From the NCBI RefSeq assembly GCF_033063295.1, contig NZ_JAWJZH010000001.1, positions 992,001-1,056,000 on the forward strand: a stretch of DNA of 64,000 nucleotides. Reading direction: 5' to 3'. The translations under genes were made by a program, and so were the position numbers. Of the stretch, positions 1 to 8,923 are shown piece after piece. Source of the stretch: Nitrosomonas sp. Is35. GTDB lineage: Bacteria; Pseudomonadota; Gammaproteobacteria; Burkholderiales; Nitrosomonadaceae. The stretch's first letter is position 1. Each line of letters opens with the position of its first letter. Below the pieces are notes generated by a model. It saw only the letters and a list, made by a program, of their open reading frames with translations. It had not been told where the DNA came from and searched no databases.

Positions 1-898
1 CGGAGCCGCCGATGGCGTTTTCGATCACTGCATTTAATCCGAGTGACAAATTATCAATCGCAGCAAGACCTGCCGGGATAAGACCGACCGAACTGAGCGT
101 GCCGGGCGCGGCGGGATTGAGATTGAGCGTGACCGCTGTCGTCAAACCGGATGCATCGAGCGTGTCGGTGCCGCCGTCATCGTAGATGGTTTGCACGACA
201 TGGCCGCTATCTGTCGTGAATGTGTAGGTGTCATCGCCGGTATGAACCGGCTTGGTATTATAAAGATAAGCCAGCGCTGCATAATCATACGGTGCCAGAT
301 TGATCCGCTCGAGTCCTTGGCTTTGCTGGGTGTACGACATGATGCTGAATAGTTCCGAATCCTCCACGCCGGTCAAGAACGGTCCGTCATTGGGATTCGA
401 TGATCCAGGATCCGCTGCGTTGTAATCGCCCGGATGCTTCAATCCAAGCGTATGGCCGATTTCGTGAATCAAAGTCGAATAGGCATTCGTACCCTGTACC
501 ACGTGGGTTGTTTGCGATACCGCGGCGACATTGTTGATGTACAGATCGCCCGCGGTATCGCCGGTTAATTTTTCCGGATAATAGGCATAACCGGCTGTCG
601 CTGCCTGGGAATTATTGCCGAAACGAAGCTGGCCGTACGATGACGCGGAATCAGACACCTCGGTGAATGTGATGTTGAATTGCGACGACAGTGTAGCCAG
701 GATTTCCCGCACGGCGGTTTTCTGATCGCTGGTCATTACGCTGAAACCGTTGCCATCGTGAGCCGGATTTGCATATACCGGTAACGCCGACATGAAGCTG
801 TACGTCAACGCCACGGTTCCGCTGGGTCCCGCATCCCAGCGGATGTCACTGCCCGCCAGTACAGCGTCAATACGATAATCGTCCGTAATACTCGGCAT
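1..898 (-). CDS. Serralysin-like RTX metalloprotease (M10), 3' end beyond window
   Basis: Reading the minus strand from ATG at 896-898 gives 299 residues with no stop before the window edge, so the gene is partial. Residues 145-155 carry the metzincin zinc motif HEIGHTLGLKH, and residues 185-190 (SIMSYT) are the Met-turn of the serralysin family. The last visible residues (ENAIGGS) match the lead-in to RTX calcium-binding repeats, which should follow outside the window. No signal peptide is seen, as expected for type I (ABC exporter) secretion through a C-terminal signal. The start is supported by AAGGAG five bases upstream. A TATAAT box on the minus strand at 950-955 could be the -10 element, but no good -35 partner was found. 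The role would be a secreted, calcium-stabilised endopeptidase; the substrate is unknown. Confidence 0.88.
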   Translation of the reverse strand, partial: MPSITDDYRIDAVLAGSDIRWDAGPSGTVALTYSFMSALPVYANPAHDGNGFSVMTSDQKTAVREILATLSSQFNITFTEVSDSASSYGQLRFGNNSQAATAGYAYYPEKLTGDTAGDLYINNVAAVSQTTHVVQGTNAYSTLIHEIGHTLGLKHPGDYNAADPGSSNPNDGPFLTGVEDSELFSIMSYTQQSQGLERINLAPYDYAALAYLYNTKPVHTGDDTYTFTTDSGHVVQTIYDDGGTDTLDASGLTTAVTLNLNPAAPGTLSSVGLIPAGLAAIDNLSLGLNAVIENAIGGS

Positions 899-1227
899 AC
901 TTTTCTCCTTGCAAAATGTACAGATAGGCAATTAATTCTTGGTTTGCGGATTATATAGCGATGAAAAACAGAGCAATCGCAATAACATCATAACTTTCTT
1001 GTTCTAATTTGAGGTTTTAATACCGAACCCAACAACTACTTGAGCTAGCTATGCTATCAGATCAGTTTCTTAAACACGCACGCCATTGATGAAAAAAATT
1101 TTATCCGATGGACCTACTTCCATATCAAATCAGGATAAACTGCAATTCTCACACACAGGTCGAAGTCCTCTCGGCTCAGTGAAAAAAATGTCCGTCAAAA
1201 TGGAACAACTCCAAGTAGCCGAGAAGA
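899..1227. other. Intergenic region, no gene supported
   Basis: This 329-base gap separates the protease start from the end of the ABC permease gene, both on the minus strand. It should contain the protease promoter (possible -10 at 950-955). Small open frames here have no family features and no convincing ribosome binding site. I see no RNA gene or repeat in it. Confidence 0.6.
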
Positions 1228-1983
1228 TCATTTTCGGATTTTGTATCCTGTTTTCAACATTCGCAATGTCCACCACGATACTGCCAGGAAACATACCATC
1301 AGAATCCCAAGGCTGAGGTATGGTGAAACTTCTGAGGAGCGAAAGAAACCGTAGCGAAATCCATCCACCATGTAGAAAAACGGATTCAGATACGATAATC
1401 CTCGCCAAAATGCAGGTAACGAGGAGATCGTATAGAAAACGCCCGACAAAAATGTCAGTGGCAGGATGGCAAAGTTTTGCAACGCAGCAAGGTGCTCAAA
1501 TTTTTCCGCCCAGATTCCCGCAATGATGCCTAAGGCGCCCAGTAACGCAGTGCCCATCAAGGCAAATGCGAATACCCATGCGAACGAGTACAGGGGAAGT
1601 TCAAAAAAACTCACCGCCACCACGTAAATACCCAGCCCTACAATCAGCCCACGAACTACCGATGCCAGCACATAAGCAGTGAATATTTCCTGGTAGGAAA
1701 GCGGCGATAACAGCATGAAGATGTGATTGCCCGAGACCGTCGATTGAATCAGGCTTGATGAGGAGTTGGCGAAAGCATTCTGCAACATAGCCATTATCAC
1801 CAGTCCTGGAATCAGAAAAACTGTATAGGTCACACTTGGAGATACCCGCGCTTGTTCTTCCAATACGTGAGAAAAAATCAGCAGATAGAGCAAGGTAGAC
1901 AGTATGGGAGCAAATAAGGTCTGGAATCCGACTTTCCAAAATCGTAGCAGTTCTTTATAGAGTAGTGTAAGAAATCCATTCAT
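1228..1983 (-). CDS. yadH: ABC-2 type transporter permease (YadH-like)
   Basis: The 251-residue product has about six hydrophobic segments and the general look of ABC-2 permeases, including a conserved region around residues 175-200 (ILPLTFLSGVFYTISSLP) typical of the YadH/NodJ group. It would form the membrane channel of an exporter with the ATPase encoded directly upstream. Its ATG overlaps the ATPase stop in an ATGA, which implies translational coupling. It is the last gene of the operon gshA-gshB-ATPase-permease. The substrate is unknown; the link to glutathione synthesis genes makes a thiol conjugate or a redox-related cargo thinkable, but that is inference from position alone. Confidence 0.87.
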   Translation of the reverse strand: MNGFLTLLYKELLRFWKVGFQTLFAPILSTLLYLLIFSHVLEEQARVSPSVTYTVFLIPGLVIMAMLQNAFANSSSSLIQSTVSGNHIFMLLSPLSYQEIFTAYVLASVVRGLIVGLGIYVVAVSFFELPLYSFAWVFAFALMGTALLGALGIIAGIWAEKFEHLAALQNFAILPLTFLSGVFYTISSLPAFWRGLSYLNPFFYMVDGFRYGFFRSSEVSPYLSLGILMVCFLAVSWWTLRMLKTGYKIRK

Positions 1984-2903
1984 ACCGATGCCAATTCCTG
2001 ATTCTCTGCGCCACGCATGATTTTTACGAACACTTGCTCAAGATCTGGCTGCAATATCTGTAGTTCCAGGACTTGGGTCTGGGTCGCGCGTAATACGGCC
2101 ATCACATTTTCAAGCTGGAAGTATTCCTCGATTGCCAGAACGTAGTAGCCTTGGTCATGACTGATCGTCAATGGCTGTAAAGCTACCGGAAGGGTATCAG
2201 GAGATAACTGGAGTCGTATCCGGTATCCAGCGATGTTGCTGATGAGATTTCTGACGTTATCGAGCACGATGATACTGCCATTTTTGAGCATTGCCACGCG
2301 GTTGCATAAAGCCTCTGCTTCTTCGAGATAATGCGTAGTGAGCACAATGGTATGACCGTTGTGGTTTAATCGCTTAATGAAGCGCCACAGGGACTGGCGC
2401 AATTCCACGTCCACACCTGCGGTGGGTTCATCCAAAATGATTACCGGGGGTTTGTGAACCAATGCCTGAGCTACCAAAACACGCCGCTTCATGCCGCCGG
2501 ACAACGAACGCATGTTGGTATCGGCCTTATCGGAAAGGTCGAGATGGTGGATTATCTCGTCTATCCAGCTGTTATTCTTCTTTAGGCCGAAATAGCCGGA
2601 TTGAAACATAAGCGTTTCCCGAACGGTAAAGAACGGATCAAATACCAACTCCTGCGGCACCACGCCTAGCATGCGACGTGCCTCACGATACTCGGCGATG
2701 ACATCATGTCCCATTACCCTGACACTGCCGCTGCTGGCAAGGGTAAGACCTGCGATGATATTGATCAGCGTCGTCTTTCCCGCTCCATTGGGACCCAGCA
2801 AAGCAAAGAATTCGCCGGTATTGATTTCGAGATCAATGTTGTTCAAGGCATGCAATGCACCGAAATGCTTGTGCACCTGCCTGACTTCGATTGCCGTAGT
2901 CAT
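1980..2903 (-). CDS. yadG: ABC transporter ATP-binding protein (YadG-like)
   Basis: The 307-residue protein is a single nucleotide-binding domain with Walker A GPNGAGKT (37-44), the signature LSGGM (134-138), Walker B VIILDEP (154-160) and the switch histidine in TTHYLEEAE (about 189-197). The C-terminal 80 residues look like the extra domain found on ABC-2 exporter ATPases. It powers the permease encoded immediately downstream, and the two genes overlap by four bases. Its start in turn overlaps the stop of gshB by four bases, so the exporter is translationally tied to glutathione synthetase. The family assignment is firm; the YadG name rests on general resemblance. Confidence 0.9.
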   Translation of the reverse strand: MTTAIEVRQVHKHFGALHALNNIDLEINTGEFFALLGPNGAGKTTLINIIAGLTLASSGSVRVMGHDVIAEYREARRMLGVVPQELVFDPFFTVRETLMFQSGYFGLKKNNSWIDEIIHHLDLSDKADTNMRSLSGGMKRRVLVAQALVHKPPVIILDEPTAGVDVELRQSLWRFIKRLNHNGHTIVLTTHYLEEAEALCNRVAMLKNGSIIVLDNVRNLISNIAGYRIRLQLSPDTLPVALQPLTISHDQGYYVLAIEEYFQLENVMAVLRATQTQVLELQILQPDLEQVFVKIMRGAENQELASV

Positions 2904-3898
2904 GAAGAAAACTCCGTTTCAACCGAAGGAATGGCCGTTGCGTATCGCTCGGCGATACGGCTTTCCAGCGCATTCACCAGCATTTTCGCCGAGTTGAACC
3001 CAGTCTGATCGGCAATCTCCTGCATGCAGGTAGGACTGGTAACATTTATCTCAGTGAGATAATCACCAATCACATCCAGCCCCACCAGCATCAATCCTGC
3101 ATCGTATAGCACGGGACCAAGCGCTTCAGCGATTTCGCGATCCCGCCGGGTAAGTTGCTGCGCAACACCTATCCCACCTGCGTTAAGATTGCCGCGTGTT
3201 TCGCCAGGCTTGGGAATGCGTGCAAGCGAGTAAGGCACCGGTTCTCCGGCGATCAGCAGGATGCGTTTATCACCCTGAGCGATATCGGGAATGTACCGCT
3301 GAGCCATGATTGTGCGTGTGCCATAGTGCGTAAGGGTTTCCAGGATTACGCTCATGTTGTGATCGGCACCGTGAATGCGAAATACGCTGGCTCCTCCCAT
3401 GCCGTCGAGCGGCTTGAGCACAATGTCGCGGTGTTCGTTCAGAAAATCGCGAATCAGAGCTTCCTGCCGGGTCACCAGGGTAGGTGGGGTAAATTGCGGA
3501 AACTTGGCAATGGCAAGTTTTTCATTATGATCGCGTATCGCCCGTGGACTATTGAAGATACGTGCCCCCTGACTTTCCGCCAATTCCAGCAGATAAGTGG
3601 TGTAGACATATTCCATGTTAAATGGCGGGTCCTTACGCATCAAAACAGCATCGAATTCCTGCAGCGGGATTTCCTCCGGCTCCTTTGTCCAGTACCAGCG
3701 GTGTCCATCGCCATCCTTGCCGGTTAACTCCAATTCGCGCGCAAACCCCACGGTTTGCGCGCCTTTCCATGCCAAGTCGCCTTGTTGCAGGGTAAATATT
3801 TGATGATGGCGGGTCCCCGCTTCACGCATCATGGCAAAGCTCGAATCCTTATAAGTTTTGATGGAATCCAGCTGGTCGAGAATAAAGGCAAGTTTCAT
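2900..3898 (-). CDS. gshB: Glutathione synthetase
   Basis: This enzyme joins gamma-glutamylcysteine and glycine with ATP to make glutathione in the cytosol. The 332-residue protein starts with the typical GshB N-terminus (MKLAFILDQLDSIKTYKDSS), followed by an ATP-grasp fold with the glycine-rich loop in LKPLDGMGGASVFR (about 162-175) and the metal-binding end EINVTSPTCMQEI (about 288-300). Length is slightly above the enteric enzyme. The start ATG is at 3896-3898. It lies 93 bases downstream of gshA and overlaps the ABC ATPase gene, so the four genes probably form one transcript. Confidence 0.96.
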   Translation of the reverse strand: MKLAFILDQLDSIKTYKDSSFAMMREAGTRHHQIFTLQQGDLAWKGAQTVGFARELELTGKDGDGHRWYWTKEPEEIPLQEFDAVLMRKDPPFNMEYVYTTYLLELAESQGARIFNSPRAIRDHNEKLAIAKFPQFTPPTLVTRQEALIRDFLNEHRDIVLKPLDGMGGASVFRIHGADHNMSVILETLTHYGTRTIMAQRYIPDIAQGDKRILLIAGEPVPYSLARIPKPGETRGNLNAGGIGVAQQLTRRDREIAEALGPVLYDAGLMLVGLDVIGDYLTEINVTSPTCMQEIADQTGFNSAKMLVNALESRIAERYATAIPSVETEFSS

Positions 3899-3991
3899 TT
3901 AGTAGAGTGTCATCCAGTTACCGGCGGTGAGTAGGCATTAGCACGACCATTCCTTGGAAGTACTTGAGTTGTTTGCATAAAGTATACGAAT

Positions 3992-5650
3992 TCATTGCGC
4001 AGCAGTTTCGATCTTCCGGTCAGGCAAGTTTTTAGGCAAGATCTGGGAATGGATGATGCTGGCTGAGACGTCTTGCGAGAAATAATTGCTCAGATATTTA
4101 TCGAAAGGGATCTCATTCGTTGCATCGAGCTGTTTCTGTTGCGCCAGCGATGTCTTGACCTGGAAATCAAAATTCCTCTTTATTGCAGCATCTAGCGCGG
4201 ACTTCCGGAAATAACGAGTGTATTCATGGGATTTTTGTAATGCCAGCTCGGTAACTGACATCTTTTGCGTACGCATGGCTGAAAGCATCCTTGCTGAAGC
4301 CGTCAACTCGGGATGGTGAATTTTTTCGATCTGCTGGAGCAATGCGCGGGTATAGGGTGTATTGGCATTACCGTTATCCAGGATCTCACAGATCTCTCGC
4401 ATCTGCTCGCATAGTATCAGCGCCCACTGCCGCAGTGGGACTTCATGACCGTTGTCCAGTAGCTTCAGCTTCGGATCCCTGCCTCGATTGGCCACTGTCA
4501 ATACGTTATTACTGATCTCGTCATGCAGCTTCAGGTCATGCCCCGCATTGGGCTGGAATAGACAGAAAAGACTCAATGCTTCAAGAAAGCGCGTTGTTTC
4601 GATCGAAATGCCCGTCGATTCAAACATATCAACATCCACGGAGCGTATTTCAATATATTGCACCCCTCGATTTCCCAGTGCTTGAAGCGGCCTCTCATTC
4701 GGTCGCGTCGGCTGTTTCGGCCGCACCGAAGTGTAATACTCATTCTCGATTTGCAGGAAATGGGTATTCAGTTGCCGGTACTGGTCGCCCACCTTTGCTC
4801 CGATCTTCTCGTATCCGAGATGAGACATCGTTGTTGCCCTGCTCAAGTCCCGTATATAGTCATCAATGCTATTAAAGGAAATATGAAACACCGATTGAAC
4901 TGGATTCAGATAGCCGATCTCGCTCATCCTCAAAGAGGTCGCGTAAGGTTTGTAATAGGAGGTTTCATCGAACTTTTCCAAGGTGCGGGAATGCGCCGAC
5001 TGACGGCTTTCGACAAAGCTTTTGGCGACTGCCGGGGACGAACCAAATAAATACAAGATAAGCCAACCATAACGCTGCAAGTTTCTGATCATTCTCATAT
5101 ATGTCTGCGTTGTGAACGATTGCAGATCGCTGGCATGCTTCATGAAATGCTGGTATTGGGGCCAAAATGGCTCGGGAAGCGAGTAGTTGAAATGGATTCC
5201 GGCGATAACCTGCATGCAACGGCCGTAACGATAGCTTAAACCCTGACGGTAGATGTGCTTCATCCTCCCGACATTGGATGGACCATACTCGGCAATGGGA
5301 ATTGCCGGATCCCGCAAATCACCAACAGGCATACTTGCCGTCAGCAATAATTCGTCATTGATATTTGTACAGACATATTTATGCAAGTCCGCCAAGTAAT
5401 TCAGCATTTCCGTTCCATCTGATAATGCTGGTGTGATCAATTCAAGTAATGCTTCAGAGAAATCAGTTGTTATATTCGGATGAGTCAGCGCGGCTCCAAG
5501 CTGACTCGGATGAGGTAACAATGATATTGATCCCTCCTGATTAATTCGGAGACTTTCTTTTTCGATACCTTTCAAGCCATGAATTAATAAGGGTTGAAGT
5601 GATTCGTTGATGGTTGTAATGCGATTGTTACAAGATGATCGTCTTGACAT
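3992..5650 (-). CDS. gshA: Glutamate-cysteine ligase (proteobacterial type)
   Basis: This enzyme catalyses the first, rate-limiting step of glutathione synthesis, ATP-dependent ligation of glutamate and cysteine. The 552-residue protein shows the GshA N-terminal pattern GIEKESLRI (about 29-37) and further conserved stretches such as NVGRMKHIYRQGLSYRYG (about 125-142) and GVQYIEIRSVDVD (about 330-342). It is some 30 residues longer than the enteric enzyme. The start is backed by a strong GGAGG eight bases upstream. The region directly upstream contains one copy of an 81-base inverted repeat shared with the lysR promoter side, so a shared regulator is possible. Confidence 0.96.
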   Translation of the reverse strand: MSRRSSCNNRITTINESLQPLLIHGLKGIEKESLRINQEGSISLLPHPSQLGAALTHPNITTDFSEALLELITPALSDGTEMLNYLADLHKYVCTNINDELLLTASMPVGDLRDPAIPIAEYGPSNVGRMKHIYRQGLSYRYGRCMQVIAGIHFNYSLPEPFWPQYQHFMKHASDLQSFTTQTYMRMIRNLQRYGWLILYLFGSSPAVAKSFVESRQSAHSRTLEKFDETSYYKPYATSLRMSEIGYLNPVQSVFHISFNSIDDYIRDLSRATTMSHLGYEKIGAKVGDQYRQLNTHFLQIENEYYTSVRPKQPTRPNERPLQALGNRGVQYIEIRSVDVDMFESTGISIETTRFLEALSLFCLFQPNAGHDLKLHDEISNNVLTVANRGRDPKLKLLDNGHEVPLRQWALILCEQMREICEILDNGNANTPYTRALLQQIEKIHHPELTASARMLSAMRTQKMSVTELALQKSHEYTRYFRKSALDAAIKRNFDFQVKTSLAQQKQLDATNEIPFDKYLSNYFSQDVSASIIHSQILPKNLPDRKIETAAQ

Positions 5651-5678
5651 TTGTCCTCCGACATTGCCTGCAATAGGT

Positions 5679-5759
5679 AAGTGGTCAGAGTATAGGTCAG
5701 CAGATAGATGGGCGTGTAGTATGTTAAATTGGTACTCAGTGTCCTATTTTTGCAACTAT
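5679..5759 (+). repeat. 81-base inverted repeat, copy A (upstream of gshA)
   Basis: Positions 5679-5759 match the reverse complement of 6741-6821 at about 75 of 81 bases, without gaps. The copy lies between the stop of lysR and the start of gshA, roughly 30-110 bases upstream of the gshA ATG. It may carry promoter or operator sequences. No target-site duplication is visible outside the pair. Confidence 0.9.
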
Positions 5760-5819
5760 TTGGATGCGGCGCGCTGAGATCGATTCGTTGGGCAAGTTCC
5801 GGAGCGCTCTTAAGTTTGC

Positions 5820-6728
5820 CTAGTCGTCATGCAGCGTCTCGAAACGTTGTGCGAGAAAATCAATTAACGCCCGCACGGAAGGCAGAAGACCGCGACGGGA
5901 CGGAAACACCGCATGAATGATTACCCGGCGTGGCGCCCAGTCGGGTACCAGCCTGACCAATAAACCAGCCGTCAGCTGGTCTCGTACCGCAATCACTGGC
6001 AGCTCTACTACGCCAACACCGGCCACAGCAGCATCTCTAAGCGCAATCATGTCCGTTGTCACGAAGCGTGGCGTGTGATGAATTGTTGCTTGTGTGCCAT
6101 CGGGTCCATGCAGCACCCAGTTATGCGTTTGTTGCAGGATCCCTCCTAGGCTTAGACTCGGCCAGTTGCTCAAAGCAGCAGGTGTTGCAGGAAAACCGAG
6201 CTGTTGGACAAGGATAGGGCTGGCCACCAGACATTGGCTTCGATCAGCCAGGATGCGCATAACCAGATCACTGTCCTGCAATGGTGGGTGGCGCACGCGA
6301 AGGGCAACATCCAGTGACTCGCTGACCAGATCGACACGACGGTTAGTCGTTTCCATCTGCACCATGACATGCGGGTAGCACACCATGAAATCGGCCAGCA
6401 TTCCTCCCACATAAGCATTCACCAGCGGGATGGGGCATGTCATCCGGATTACACCGCGGGGCTCATTTTTTAGTGTGTCTATTGCTTCCTGAGCCGCCTC
6501 GGCTTCCACCAGCATCGCCTTGCAATGCAGGTAATAGTTCTGTCCGGCCTCGGTAACCGCAAAGTGACGTGTTGAGCGCTGGATCAGGCGCACACCCAAG
6601 CGCTCTTCCAGCTTGGCGATGCGGCGGCTGAGCTTCGACTTCGGCATGCCCAGCACTCGGCCTGCCGGAGCAAAACCGCCATGATCCACGGCCTGGACAT
6701 AGTAGTAGAGGTCATTCAGGTCTTGCAT
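5820..6728 (-). CDS. LysR-family transcriptional regulator
   Basis: The 302-residue protein has a LysR-type winged helix-turn-helix at its N-terminus (residues about 5-63, with AGRVLGMPKSKLSRRIAKLE as recognition region) and a periplasmic-binding-protein-like effector domain from about residue 90. It belongs to the large AaeR/DsdC-like group often found beside oxidoreductase or transferase genes. The gene is bracketed by two inverted copies of an 81-base sequence; copy B begins 13 bases before its start codon. A glutathione S-transferase gene is divergent on the other side, which is the usual geometry for a LysR target. The effector is unknown. Confidence 0.92.
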   Translation of the reverse strand: MQDLNDLYYYVQAVDHGGFAPAGRVLGMPKSKLSRRIAKLEERLGVRLIQRSTRHFAVTEAGQNYYLHCKAMLVEAEAAQEAIDTLKNEPRGVIRMTCPIPLVNAYVGGMLADFMVCYPHVMVQMETTNRRVDLVSESLDVALRVRHPPLQDSDLVMRILADRSQCLVASPILVQQLGFPATPAALSNWPSLSLGGILQQTHNWVLHGPDGTQATIHHTPRFVTTDMIALRDAAVAGVGVVELPVIAVRDQLTAGLLVRLVPDWAPRRVIIHAVFPSRRGLLPSVRALIDFLAQRFETLHDD

Positions 6729-6740
6729 AGAAACCCACCC

Positions 6741-6821
6741 ATAGTTTCAAAAATAGAACACTGAGTACCAATTTAACATACTACACGACCATCCGTCTGC
6801 TGACCTATACTCTGACCGCTT
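6741..6821 (-). repeat. 81-base inverted repeat, copy B (lysR promoter side)
   Basis: This is the partner of 5679-5759 in opposite orientation. It sits immediately upstream of the lysR start codon and about 145 bases before the divergent GST gene, so it probably includes the lysR promoter and the LysR binding site. The two copies differ at about six positions. Confidence 0.9.
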
Positions 6822-6964
6822 GCTAATTACTTTGCTTCAGTAAGAGATTACCCTACAGGAAGAAGTAAATACCCTTGGCACTACTACCGGCGGCAAACAT
6901 CAGCACCATGCCCCTAACAAAGATACCTACTTAACAATAAACTGCATTGCAAAAGGAATTTTCC

Positions 6965-7762
6965 ATGTCCACACAATCAAATGTCGAACGCACGCTGTAC
7001 GGATTCTGGCTCTCACCTTATATGAGCCAGGTTGCGCACGTCCTCTCGGAATCTGGTCTACCTTATCGCTATGAACGAGTGTCTCCGTTTCAAGGGAGCA
7101 CGCTCACGCCAGAACACTTAGAAAGAAACCCTCTTGGAAAAATTCCCAGTCTTAGGGATGTCAATGGTGTTGATATTGGGGAAAGTCACGCTATTTGTCG
7201 TTATCTCGCGAAAATCTACCCAGAAGTGCAAAAGTTTTACCCTATTGATGATCCTTTGCTCTGCGCACAGGTCGATGCCAAGAATGACTTCATCACTTTC
7301 TCCATAGCAGGCCCATTCTTCAACTGGTTCGTTATCAGCGGATATTTTCCAAAAGCTTGGAAACTCAAGGTTGATAAAGAAGCCCATATTTATAATCTTT
7401 TTTCTGTCTTACTGAGCAAATTGTGGCTATCCCGGCTAGTTAATGGCTCGAAAATGGATCCGTTCCTACTTGGCAAAGAACCTTTTCTGCCAGATTTTCA
7501 GTTGTTCTATACACTCGAGCTTAGCCAAATGTTTTCTGAATTGTTCGAAATACCCGAAATGCATCTATTTCGAGACGATCCAGTATTGCAGAAGTTTTAC
7601 GATGCTATGTGTGAACGTCCTTCTACTCGAGAAATACTAGCGGCCAAAGAATTGGAGCTGGAGGTTACGAAGAAGGAACTCTACGGTGGATTTGGTGCGG
7701 CCTACCTTGACAAGCATATCGACAAACGAGTTCTTGAAGGACTACTCGGACGTGAAGTCTAA
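6965..7762 (+). CDS. Glutathione S-transferase family protein
   Basis: The 265-residue product begins with a thioredoxin-fold GST domain (residues about 9-85): the N-terminal strand and SPYMSQV turn, the cis-proline region NPLGKIPSL, and the glutathione gamma-glutamyl contact ESHAICRYLA. An all-helical C-terminal domain follows. Such enzymes conjugate or reduce substrates with glutathione in the cytosol. An in-frame TTG at 6947 could extend the protein by six residues, but AAAGGA seven bases before ATG 6965 favours the start given. The gene is divergent from lysR and near gshA/gshB, consistent with a glutathione-linked regulon. The C-terminal extension after about residue 225 is unusually long, and the substrate cannot be told. 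Confidence 0.88.
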   Translation: MSTQSNVERTLYGFWLSPYMSQVAHVLSESGLPYRYERVSPFQGSTLTPEHLERNPLGKIPSLRDVNGVDIGESHAICRYLAKIYPEVQKFYPIDDPLLCAQVDAKNDFITFSIAGPFFNWFVISGYFPKAWKLKVDKEAHIYNLFSVLLSKLWLSRLVNGSKMDPFLLGKEPFLPDFQLFYTLELSQMFSELFEIPEMHLFRDDPVLQKFYDAMCERPSTREILAAKELELEVTKKELYGGFGAAYLDKHIDKRVLEGLLGREV

Positions 7763-7772
7763 TTCACTGGAG

Positions 7773-7831
7773 TTGGAGTTGCCCCCTTTAAACAGATCAT
7801 AATGTGTCCGTTCAAAGGGGGGCAGCTCCAA
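7773..7831 (+). terminator. Long hairpin downstream of the GST gene
   Basis: Positions 7773-7789 pair with 7814-7831 over about 17 bases with one bulge and one mismatch, giving a GC-rich stem and a 24-base loop. It lies ten bases after the GST stop. No T-run follows, so it may be a terminator of the non-classical kind, an mRNA-stabilising structure, or a remnant of a mobile element end. Confidence 0.5.
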
Positions 7832-7921
7832 TACACGAATGTGTCTAGTTTGGGGTCTTATCGATCAGAAAATTACTAAGCACTTCTTCTTCATTCTCTT
7901 GTGCTGTTACTTAAGATCAGA

Positions 7922-8620
7922 TTACCAAGGCACAATCTGACCATCGAACGCATAAAACTTCCCGGAATCTTGCAGTGTAAGGTTGGAAATCACGCGGCGC
8001 ATGCCGGCGACGCTTTGTTCGGCGGTGATCAATGCGCCGGGGCCGCCCATATCGGTTTTAACCCAGCCGGGGTGGAGCAGGACGGCGATGATTTTTTGGG
8101 GATTCAAGTCGATCGACAGGCTTTTCATGACGATGTTGACACCCGCTTTGCTGGAGCGGTAGATATAGCTCCCGCCGCCGCGGTTGTCGGCGATGCTGCC
8201 CATTTTGCTGGTGATGGTGACAATGGTTTTGAGTTCGCTGCGTGCGATCTGCCGGATAAAGGCTTCGGTTATTTTCAGCGGCGCCATGGTGTTGACCGCG
8301 AAGGCATGCTGCCAGGCGGCATAGTCTGTTTCGCCCAGAGCATCACCGTGCGCGGGGGGATAAACGCCGGCATTGTTGATAAGCAGGTCAATCGGCTGCT
8401 GGGATAATGTTTGAGCCAATTGATCAATCTGCGCGTGATCGGTGACATCCAGCGCATGCACGGTGGTTTGATCCGGGTATTGTGCGGCGAGACGATTGAG
8501 CGCTTCGGCGGTTGCCGGTTTGCGGCAGCAAGCAACTACCCGCCAGCCATCTGCGGCATATTGCCGCACAAACTCCAGACCGATACCCCGGTTCGCGCCG
8601 GTAATCAACATTGTTCTCAT
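7922..8620 (-). CDS. Short-chain dehydrogenase/reductase (C-factor-like)
   Basis: The 232-residue protein is a classical SDR: cofactor loop TGANRGIG (7-14), NNAGVYPP motif (about 84-91), and catalytic serine and YRSSK (tyrosine and lysine spaced by three) near residues 140-160. The short length and the end motif resemble the C-factor/carbonyl-reductase-like branch that uses NAD(P)H on small carbonyl compounds. The start ATG has GAGAG upstream. It stands alone on the minus strand between the GST and cytochrome P460 genes, so context does not identify its substrate. Confidence 0.9.
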   Translation of the reverse strand: MRTMLITGANRGIGLEFVRQYAADGWRVVACCRKPATAEALNRLAAQYPDQTTVHALDVTDHAQIDQLAQTLSQQPIDLLINNAGVYPPAHGDALGETDYAAWQHAFAVNTMAPLKITEAFIRQIARSELKTIVTITSKMGSIADNRGGGSYIYRSSKAGVNIVMKSLSIDLNPQKIIAVLLHPGWVKTDMGGPGALITAEQSVAGMRRVISNLTLQDSGKFYAFDGQIVPW

Positions 8621-8923
8621 TTTTCTCTCGCGTATTTATTGCAGGAATAGGGTTGCTGAAATGTGCCGGTTGAATGTGACAGAGTTAATGTTAATCATGA
8701 TCTTATCAATCTCCAATTGTGTTAAGTGGGTTCCAATTCATGATAGCACTTTCCCGGATGGTTAATGGAGCGTGATCAATGACGTGAAAAACATTGTGCT
8801 ATGTAGGTGATTATTAAGACTACATATTCACTTGACGAAGATAGTATGTCTGACTACCATAAAGAAAGCAGCATGGATTATTGCTGTTTTTTTGTCTTTC
8901 TTTAACTATTTTAAGGGCTTATT
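8621..8923. other. Upstream region of cytochrome P460 gene
   Basis: This 303-base gap separates two divergent genes. Apart from the P460 promoter candidate at 8832-8860 I see no gene, repeat or RNA structure in it. Confidence 0.6.
8832..8860 (+). promoter_or_regulatory. Candidate sigma-70 promoter of the P460 gene
   Basis: TTGACG at 8832-8837 and TACCAT at 8855-8860 are separated by exactly 17 bases. Transcription would begin about 55 bases before the P460 start codon at 8924. The -10 match is moderate. Confidence 0.4.
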
